64,000 nt of DNA, taken from the NCBI GenBank assembly GCA_035275265.1, contig DATENC010000029.1, positions 1 through 64,000 on the forward strand. The letters are read 5' to 3'. Source of the stretch: JACQAP01 sp035275265 (GTDB lineage: Bacteria > Pseudomonadota > Gammaproteobacteria > Burkholderiales > JACQAP01). Made by a program: the position numbers and the translations under genes. Within the stretch, counting starts at the first letter, position 1. Each line of letters opens with the position of its first letter. Under the pieces are notes generated by a model. It ran no database searches. It saw nothing but the letters and a program-made list of their open reading frames with translations, and was not told where the DNA came from. This document shows positions 58,937-64,000 of this stretch, one piece after another.

Positions 58937-59757
58937 AGATGCCTGTGGTGAACACGGCAGAGCTGAAGGCGGGGATTTGTATTCCCGCCGCGGGCCCGTG
59001 GTTCGAAGGTCATTTCCCCGGGAAGCCGATACTTCCAGGCGTGGCGGAACTGGCGTTCGCCATCGCGGCGCTCAGGCACGAAACCGGGAAACCGCTGCCA
59101 CTGCGGGGCATCGTCTTCGCGCGCCTGCGCCATCTGGTGCTACCCGGAGACCGGCTGGAATTGTCGGCCCGCCAAAGTGCCGGCGCAGACGGCGAACCGG
59201 AGCGGCTGCGCTTCGAACTTCAGCGCGACGGCGTGCTGGTGGCCAACGGGGAATTCATGGTCGGGGCACCGCTGTCGCAGTCCGATGCAAGTCCGGACCG
59301 AAGGACCCGAACCAGCCTCCGCGGAAATTCTCCTGCCGGCAACTTCCCCTCGCTGGACACGCTGTTGCCGCACCGCCCGCCGATGCGCTTCGTCGAGTCG
59401 ATCCTGCAGCAGAGCGCGGAGGGTCTTGACTGCGTCGCCCGCGTACCGGCCCGATGCGCGCTGGTTGTTGACGGTGCCCCCGTCCTGGCCGCGATCGAGG
59501 CTGCCGCCCAGGCGGCGGCCGTGTGGGAAGCGCTGCAACGCTGGCACCAGCACGGCGAGGGCGCGCCGCGGGTCGGTTATCTGGTCGCCATGCGCGACAT
59601 AACCTTCTTCACCGACAGCATCCCTGCGGACCAGCCACTATTCGTTTCAGTGCGGCTCCAAGCCGTCTCCCCTCCGCTCTCGCATTACCGTTTCGACGTC
59701 TCTCTCGAAGGTTCGCATCTCGTCCAAGGTACTGTCGGCACCTACCTTGCCGCTTGA
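58933..59757 (+). CDS. fused double hot-dog dehydratase (ApeI-ApeP-like)
   Basis: About 274 residues with two hot-dog domains. The first has the FabZ/ApeI-type signature FEGHFPGKPILPGVAELAFA (residues about 23-42). The second starts DTLLPHRPPMRFVESILQ (about 140-157), the ApeP-type form, and contains AIEAAAQAAAV and MRDITFFTDSIPADQPL. The two are separate proteins in the characterised aryl-polyene clusters, so this is a fusion. It would dehydrate 3-hydroxyacyl-ACP during polyene building. Start: GTG 58933 overlapping the preceding TGA, or ATG 58939. Confidence 0.82.
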   Translation: MKMPVVNTAELKAGICIPAAGPWFEGHFPGKPILPGVAELAFAIAALRHETGKPLPLRGIVFARLRHLVLPGDRLELSARQSAGADGEPERLRFELQRDGVLVANGEFMVGAPLSQSDASPDRRTRTSLRGNSPAGNFPSLDTLLPHRPPMRFVESILQQSAEGLDCVARVPARCALVVDGAPVLAAIEAAAQAAAVWEALQRWHQHGEGAPRVGYLVAMRDITFFTDSIPADQPLFVSVRLQAVSPPLSHYRFDVSLEGSHLVQGTVGTYLAA

Positions 59758-59803
59758 CACATCCCACCGAGCGTGCGAATGCATTCCCTATCGCCCTCGG
59801 TGG

Positions 59804-62137
59804 CTAGCGCTTTTCAGGCGGCAGCTCGGCGGTGAGAATGGCGGCGAAGACAAGGCTGAGAAAAGCGCCGATCGCAACCGTGCTGCCGATTGCGGAGAGC
59901 ACGGGCGTGCCGGCGAAGCCGATGACGCCGAAGCCGATAACGGTGGAAAGATTGCACAGAAACAACGAAGTCACTGTGCGCTCCGGGGTGCCGTTGGCCA
60001 TGTTACGGCGCTCGAAAAACAGCGTGTAGTTGGAACCCACCCCGACCACCAATAGCAGCGCGACCACATGGAAGATGTTGAGCCGGTCACCACCAGCAGC
60101 CAGGATGGCGACGGCGATGATCAGGGCAGCGACCAGCGGCGCCAGCACTTCCCAGACGCGGCGCAAGGATCGCAGCGCCACCACCAGCAGCACCGCAATC
60201 GCGCCCGCACCAAGCATCGCGAACTTCAGCACCCGCGCCCGATATCCGTGGTACAGCGTGTCGGATTCGCGTTTGAGGTCGAGCAATACCACGCCTTGCG
60301 GACCGAAGCGCGCCATCTCCTGCTGGAGCGCGGCGGCGTCGGTCACGCCGCGTAGCGGCAACATCGCAAACCACTGGCCGCGCCGATGCGCCAGCAGCGC
60401 CTCCAGCTTCAACGCCAGCGCCGTGCCTTGCAAATCCGAACGCATCAGCGCGGGCTGCTTTTTTGCCGCCTGCGTTTCTGCAATGAAGGGCACAAATGTT
60501 CCGGCACGAAACGGCAGGCCTTCCGCTGCACTGGCCAGGTCGCGGCGCAGTTTTATGGGCTCCGGTATCGCCCGCTGGCGGGCATCCTGTGCGGCGACGC
60601 TCGGCAGATAGCGCGCCGGAGAATCGTGGCCCGCCAGCACGCCGCGGGACTGCAGTGCGGACAGCGCGACGCCGACGTGCTCGGCCGTTTGCAGCGCCGC
60701 TTGTTCGGAAGCGCTCGCCACCACGACCAGATGGCGCGCGTCCGGTGCACCAAGATCCTTGCGCAATGATTCGTCCAGGCGTTGATCGGACATCGACACC
60801 GGACTTAGTCCAGACAGTTCATCGTTCCACGGTGTTGCGCCCTGCGCCGCCAGCCAGACGGCCAGTACAAGGACAGTGACCAGCAAGGGGATTCGCAATG
60901 TGCGACCGCGCGCAATCATGCTCAGCAACACCGGCGCCAGCGCGTTCACGGCCCTGACGTTATAGCCACTCGGCACCAATTCCGGTAGTACCCACCGCGT
61001 TACCGCCGCCGCCGTCGTCAGTCCGGCGATTGTGAAGAGTCCGAGCTGCGCCAGCCCAGGAAATCCGGAGAACAGCATCGCGGCGCAGCCTAACACCGAA
61101 GTCAGCACGCCCAGCCGTAGCGTCGGCCAGATGCGCTTAAGCGCTGTCTGCGGCGGGCTGTCCGGTGCGGTGTTGGTAAACAGGTAAATCGCGTAGTCCA
61201 CCGCCTCGCCGATCAACGTCGCGCCGAAGCCGAGCGTCACACCGTGCACTGAGCCGAAACCCACCCCTACCGCAGCAATGCCGGCCAGCACTCCGCTGGC
61301 GACCGGTGCGAGCGTCAGCCCGAGGACACGCACCGAGCGATACGCGATCAGCAGTATCGCGGACACCAGGACGGTGGCAATCACGGAAAAACGCAGTGCA
61401 TCCTGCTTGATACCCGCGCGCGAACTCACCGCAAAGACGCCGGGCCCGCTGAAAAACACGCGCGCGCCGTCGGCATGGTTTTCACGTGCCGCTTGCTCGA
61501 AAGCGGCGCGGATTGCCGCATGCGCCTGCTCCTGTGCGTCGAGGTCGAATCCCGGGGCGCGCGTCTGCGCGACCAGCAGCGCACGGCTACCGTCGCGCGA
61601 AAACCAGACTTCGCCGCGCTTGTCCGGTCCGCCTTCCTCGCGCAACTGCTCGAGCAGATGGAGGAACTCGCCAGTCGGATCGCGCGGCAACATCGGCCCC
61701 AGCAAAACGCTCGCAGGGGAACCGAGCAGGTCGAGCTGTCGTTCGAGCGCGGCGCGCAGGCCGGCCACGCTGAAGCGCTCGGGCGTAACGGCATCGCTCA
61801 GCAGATAACGATGGCGCAGCAGGAATTCACCGTTGGCGCGCAGACGATCCTGTTCGCCGTTGGCCACGTAGGCAAAATGCGCATCGTGCTCGAGGCGAGT
61901 GGCCAGGCCGCGACTCACCGCGGCGAGCGCGTCCTGCGGCGCGCCCTCGACGCCGATCAGGATCAGCCGCGACACCACACCTTCGCGCAGTTCGTCCACC
62001 AGGATCTGCTGCGTCGGCGTGGGAGAACTGGGCAGAAAAGCCGCAAGATCGGTGCTGATCTCGGTGCGGGAAACGATCAACGCGCAGACGGCGACCAGGC
62101 CCAGCCAGATTGCGACCGGCAGCCGCGCACCTTTCAA
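59804..62137 (-). CDS. MMPL/RND-type exporter
   Basis: A 777-residue membrane protein with two repeats of large periplasmic loop plus transmembrane bundle. The first segment is ARLPVAIWLGLVAVCALIVS; the loop opens STDLAAFLPSSPTPTQQILV. The bundles include LTLAPVASGVLAGIAAVGVG with LGFGATLIGEAVDYAIYLF, and FHVVALLLVVGVGSNYTLFF in the second half. Such MMPL-like exporters (ApeM position) accompany aryl-polyene clusters and move the lipid product to the outer membrane. The ATG overlaps the stop of the LolA-like gene by four bases. It is transcribed towards the dehydratase gene, convergently. Confidence 0.86.
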   Translation of the reverse strand: MKGARLPVAIWLGLVAVCALIVSRTEISTDLAAFLPSSPTPTQQILVDELREGVVSRLILIGVEGAPQDALAAVSRGLATRLEHDAHFAYVANGEQDRLRANGEFLLRHRYLLSDAVTPERFSVAGLRAALERQLDLLGSPASVLLGPMLPRDPTGEFLHLLEQLREEGGPDKRGEVWFSRDGSRALLVAQTRAPGFDLDAQEQAHAAIRAAFEQAARENHADGARVFFSGPGVFAVSSRAGIKQDALRFSVIATVLVSAILLIAYRSVRVLGLTLAPVASGVLAGIAAVGVGFGSVHGVTLGFGATLIGEAVDYAIYLFTNTAPDSPPQTALKRIWPTLRLGVLTSVLGCAAMLFSGFPGLAQLGLFTIAGLTTAAAVTRWVLPELVPSGYNVRAVNALAPVLLSMIARGRTLRIPLLVTVLVLAVWLAAQGATPWNDELSGLSPVSMSDQRLDESLRKDLGAPDARHLVVVASASEQAALQTAEHVGVALSALQSRGVLAGHDSPARYLPSVAAQDARQRAIPEPIKLRRDLASAAEGLPFRAGTFVPFIAETQAAKKQPALMRSDLQGTALALKLEALLAHRRGQWFAMLPLRGVTDAAALQQEMARFGPQGVVLLDLKRESDTLYHGYRARVLKFAMLGAGAIAVLLVVALRSLRRVWEVLAPLVAALIIAVAILAAGGDRLNIFHVVALLLVVGVGSNYTLFFERRNMANGTPERTVTSLFLCNLSTVIGFGVIGFAGTPVLSAIGSTVAIGAFLSLVFAAILTAELPPEKR

Positions 62138-62772
62138 CGCGACTCCTCGACAATGGTCGTCACCGAGCGATCGCCCTTGGCTTCCTGGACCTCGATGCGC
62201 TCAAGCTTGTCGCGACTACCGCTGATATTGATGAGGTTGATGACCGCACGCATTTCGGCATCTCGCGGCACAAGGTAAAGGCGCCAGCGTGCGCGATTGC
62301 CTTCGAGTTCGACGCGATAGAAGCGCTCCAGCGCCGCGATGTCGCCGCTGAGCGTCGAGCGAATACTCTCCACGAAGGCCCAGAGCACCGGATAGTCCTG
62401 CAGCCGCAGGGTGCGACGTTCATTCCGGGCAGCACTTTCTATGGTGAGCAGATCACCGTCGATCATCAGTGTTTCCGGTTTCGGGCTCAGGGTGCGTTTT
62501 TCCAGGTTTCCGGGTGCCACATAGGTGAGCGTTCCGCGCAGTTCGAGCGGCGCCTTCAGGACCTTGAGGTACTTGCGCTCGACGAAGCGCGCCTGTGAAC
62601 GTTTGACCGCACCCAGTTCGCGCATGAGCTGCTGCACGTCCCAGCCCGCTGCATTCTGTTGCGCTCCAGGCTCCCGTCCAGCGACATGCGTGCCTGCACA
62701 AAACGCCAGAACAATCACAAGGGCCGGCAGCAAGCGTTCAGCGCGACGTCGCGGTGCGGGCCCAGAAGTCAT
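62134..62772 (-). CDS. LolA-like periplasmic lipoprotein-carrier protein
   Basis: A 212-residue exported protein. After a signal segment (LLPALVIVLAFCAGTHVAGR) it shows LMRELGAVKRSQARFVERKY, typical of LolA-like carriers, TLTYVAPGNLEKRTLSPKPE and WAFVESIRSTLSGDIAALE. In aryl-polyene clusters the LolA-like protein is thought to carry the product across the periplasm together with the MMPL exporter. It overlaps the acyltransferase gene by 35 bases and the MMPL gene by 4. ATG 62772 chosen. Confidence 0.84.
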   Translation of the reverse strand: MTSGPAPRRRAERLLPALVIVLAFCAGTHVAGREPGAQQNAAGWDVQQLMRELGAVKRSQARFVERKYLKVLKAPLELRGTLTYVAPGNLEKRTLSPKPETLMIDGDLLTIESAARNERRTLRLQDYPVLWAFVESIRSTLSGDIAALERFYRVELEGNRARWRLYLVPRDAEMRAVINLINISGSRDKLERIEVQEAKGDRSVTTIVEESR

Positions 62773-63670
62773 AGAAGTTGAACCAGTTGTAAGGCGCCTC
62801 ACGGCAATGATGCTCGAGGCGCTCCGCGTAGCGCATAGCCCATTCACGGATCACCGCGTCGCGGCCTGCCCGGCTGGTGCCGCTTTGATTGGAGCCGGGG
62901 CTATCGATGGCGGAGCACTCCACCAGGCGCTCGAAATGCAGATCGTAGCGATTCCCTCCGCGATAGAGTGCGAGCATCAACACCACGGGACGCCCGAACA
63001 TAGCGGCGATCCGGAACGGCGCTGTCGGGAAAGCCGCCAGTTCGCCGAAAAAAGGTACCTGGACGTGCCCGCCATCGAACAGGCCGCGGTCGCCAAGCAT
63101 GCCGATCCATTCTCCGGATTCGAGCCGGTCGCGGAGCCTCATCATCGAATCGAGTGAACCCATGCCGATCACCGCGCGCTCCAGGTCGGGATTGATTGCC
63201 CTGGCCAGCGCGTTCATGTTGCTGCTGCCGTGTTCGAACATCATCATCGTCACTCTGATGCCGTTCGCTTCGCCATAGGCGTGCAGTGCCTCGAAGCTGC
63301 CGAGGTGTGCCCCGAGCAGGAAGCAGTTTTCGCCGCGCGCCTGCGCTTCTGCCAGCACGTCTTCGCCACGCACCCGGATCTCGAACTGCTTGAATCGGCT
63401 GCGCAGCAGGTACATCCGATCCAGGGCGACGGTGGCGAAGCTGTAATAGTGGCGGAAAAGGTCAGACATCCCAGGCGGACGTCCGAGCACCTTGCGCAGA
63501 TACTGACGGGAGGCTGCTCGCGCACGCACCGAGAAAATGAGGAAATAAAGGCACGGGGGGAAAAGAAGCATCCGCCCGGCAGGCCTTCCCAGCCACAGCG
63601 CGAGCCGGACCAAAAAGTGCAGACTGCCGGCATTTGCCCGCTCACGCTGCCTGAGCCAGTCTTGGCTCAA
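62738..63670 (-). CDS. LpxL/HtrB-like lysophospholipid acyltransferase
   Basis: About 310 residues. Hydrophobic N-terminal segment (MLLFPPCLYFLIFSVRAR), then the LpxL family catalytic motif H-x4-E/D as LLGAHLGSFEALHAYGE, and MLGDRGLFDGGHVQVPFFGE. It transfers an acyl chain from ACP to a lipid; in aryl-polyene clusters it may load the polyene. The start TTG 63670 overlaps the TGA of the AMP-ligase (TTGA), which fits the dense minus-strand packing; an earlier start near 63709 would overlap more. The C-terminus overlaps the LolA-like gene. Confidence 0.84.
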   Translation of the reverse strand: MSQDWLRQRERANAGSLHFLVRLALWLGRPAGRMLLFPPCLYFLIFSVRARAASRQYLRKVLGRPPGMSDLFRHYYSFATVALDRMYLLRSRFKQFEIRVRGEDVLAEAQARGENCFLLGAHLGSFEALHAYGEANGIRVTMMMFEHGSSNMNALARAINPDLERAVIGMGSLDSMMRLRDRLESGEWIGMLGDRGLFDGGHVQVPFFGELAAFPTAPFRIAAMFGRPVVLMLALYRGGNRYDLHFERLVECSAIDSPGSNQSGTSRAGRDAVIREWAMRYAERLEHHCREAPYNWFNFYDFWARTATSR

Positions 63671-64000
63671 TCCAGTTCCTCCGTCGCGGAGCTCTTGCGC
63701 CGCGCGCAATCTGAAGCGAAGCGCAGCAGGATCTCACGCGGCAGTTTTCCGGTGGCGTTGCGCGGAAGCGACTCGACGAAGTAAAGCGGCCGAGGCAGAT
63801 AAACCGGATCGACACGCGCGCGCAGCGATTCGATCAGCGTCTGGCGCGAAATCCCGCGGGCTACCACGAACGCCGTGAGCCGGGTCACCCTCGCTTCGGT
63901 TTCGTCGGGCATGAAAAACACGCCATCCTCCACACCTTCGATGCTGTTCAGCTGGTGGTTCAAGTAGGCCAGAGAGCTGCGTTTTCCAGCGATGTTGACC
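63667..64000 (-). CDS. AMP-binding ligase, C-terminal part (runs off the window)
   Basis: The last 110 residues of an acyl/aryl-ligase; its start lies beyond base 64000. The fragment begins VNIAGKRSSLAYLNHQL and contains GVFFMPDETEARVTRLTAFV and the A10-type catalytic lysine in LPRNATGKLPREIL. This is the small C-terminal domain of the adenylate-forming family. In aryl-polyene clusters such a ligase activates the starter acid. Four-base overlap with the acyltransferase gene. Confidence 0.84.
   Translation of the reverse strand, partial: VNIAGKRSSLAYLNHQLNSIEGVEDGVFFMPDETEARVTRLTAFVVARGISRQTLIESLRARVDPVYLPRPLYFVESLPRNATGKLPREILLRFASDCARRKSSATEELD

Overview
The window looks like a chromosomal segment of a betaproteobacterium. 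The evidence is GC-rich codon use, an EF-P with arginine at position 32 beside its rhamnosyltransferase EarP, and a methanolan-type EpsA/B/E/F/G/L exopolysaccharide set together with PEP-CTERM proteins. No rRNA, tRNA, CRISPR array or intact transposase was seen.

Left edge (1-1,058): the tail of an unknown gene, then about 900 bases without a convincing gene. This stretch holds several dyads, three tandem copies of a ~90-bp repeat and a terminator-like hairpin.

Exopolysaccharide locus (about 1.0-46.0 kb). It contains a Wzy-type polymerase/ligase, a Wzx-type flippase, five glycosyltransferases, a GDP-mannose 6-dehydrogenase (AlgD type), a WbpP-type UDP-GlcNAc(A) 4-epimerase, an AsnB-type amidotransferase and a heparinase II/III-like lyase. 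It also has a sugar formyltransferase-like protein, a bi-domain oxidoreductase, EpsE-EpsF-EpsG (export and chain-length control), EpsL, the LuxR-type regulator EpsA, the initiating transferase EpsB and a divergent GlmS paralogue. Two small PEP-CTERM proteins with nearly the same sorting tail are encoded here, but no exosortase is. Embedded at 7.5-15.5 kb is a carrier-protein module: a luciferase-like flavin monooxygenase, a stand-alone amino-acid adenylation domain, an ACP (with a near-identical second ACP 9 kb upstream), two GNAT-type and two CelD/FemAB-like acyltransferases, a JmjC/cupin-like oxygenase and a flavin reductase. I infer that it makes an activated, oxidised aminoacyl group that decorates the polysaccharide. 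This is the best candidate for an undescribed system.

A dispersed 18-bp dyad (consensus about ATGGTCCG-AW-CGGAYYAK) occurs ten times in non-coding DNA, mostly 70-200 bases upstream of a gene or operon in this locus. It is a candidate operator for the whole regulon, possibly for EpsA.

Regulatory island (46.0-48.7 kb): a PhoB-like response regulator, a decayed partial copy of that gene, two copies of a 34-bp repeat bracketing the decayed copy, and a receiver-histidine kinase.

Housekeeping stretch (49-55.8 kb): a lipoprotein, a retropepsin-like protease, efp, earP, a FabG-like reductase, a cation/proton antiporter and a MipA/OmpV protein.

Right end (55.8-64 kb): part of an aryl-polyene-type cluster with an acyltransferase, a family 2 glycosyltransferase, a methyltransferase, a fused double hot-dog dehydratase, an MMPL exporter, a LolA-like protein, an LpxL-like acyltransferase and the end of an AMP-ligase. 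The ketosynthases are presumably beyond the right edge.
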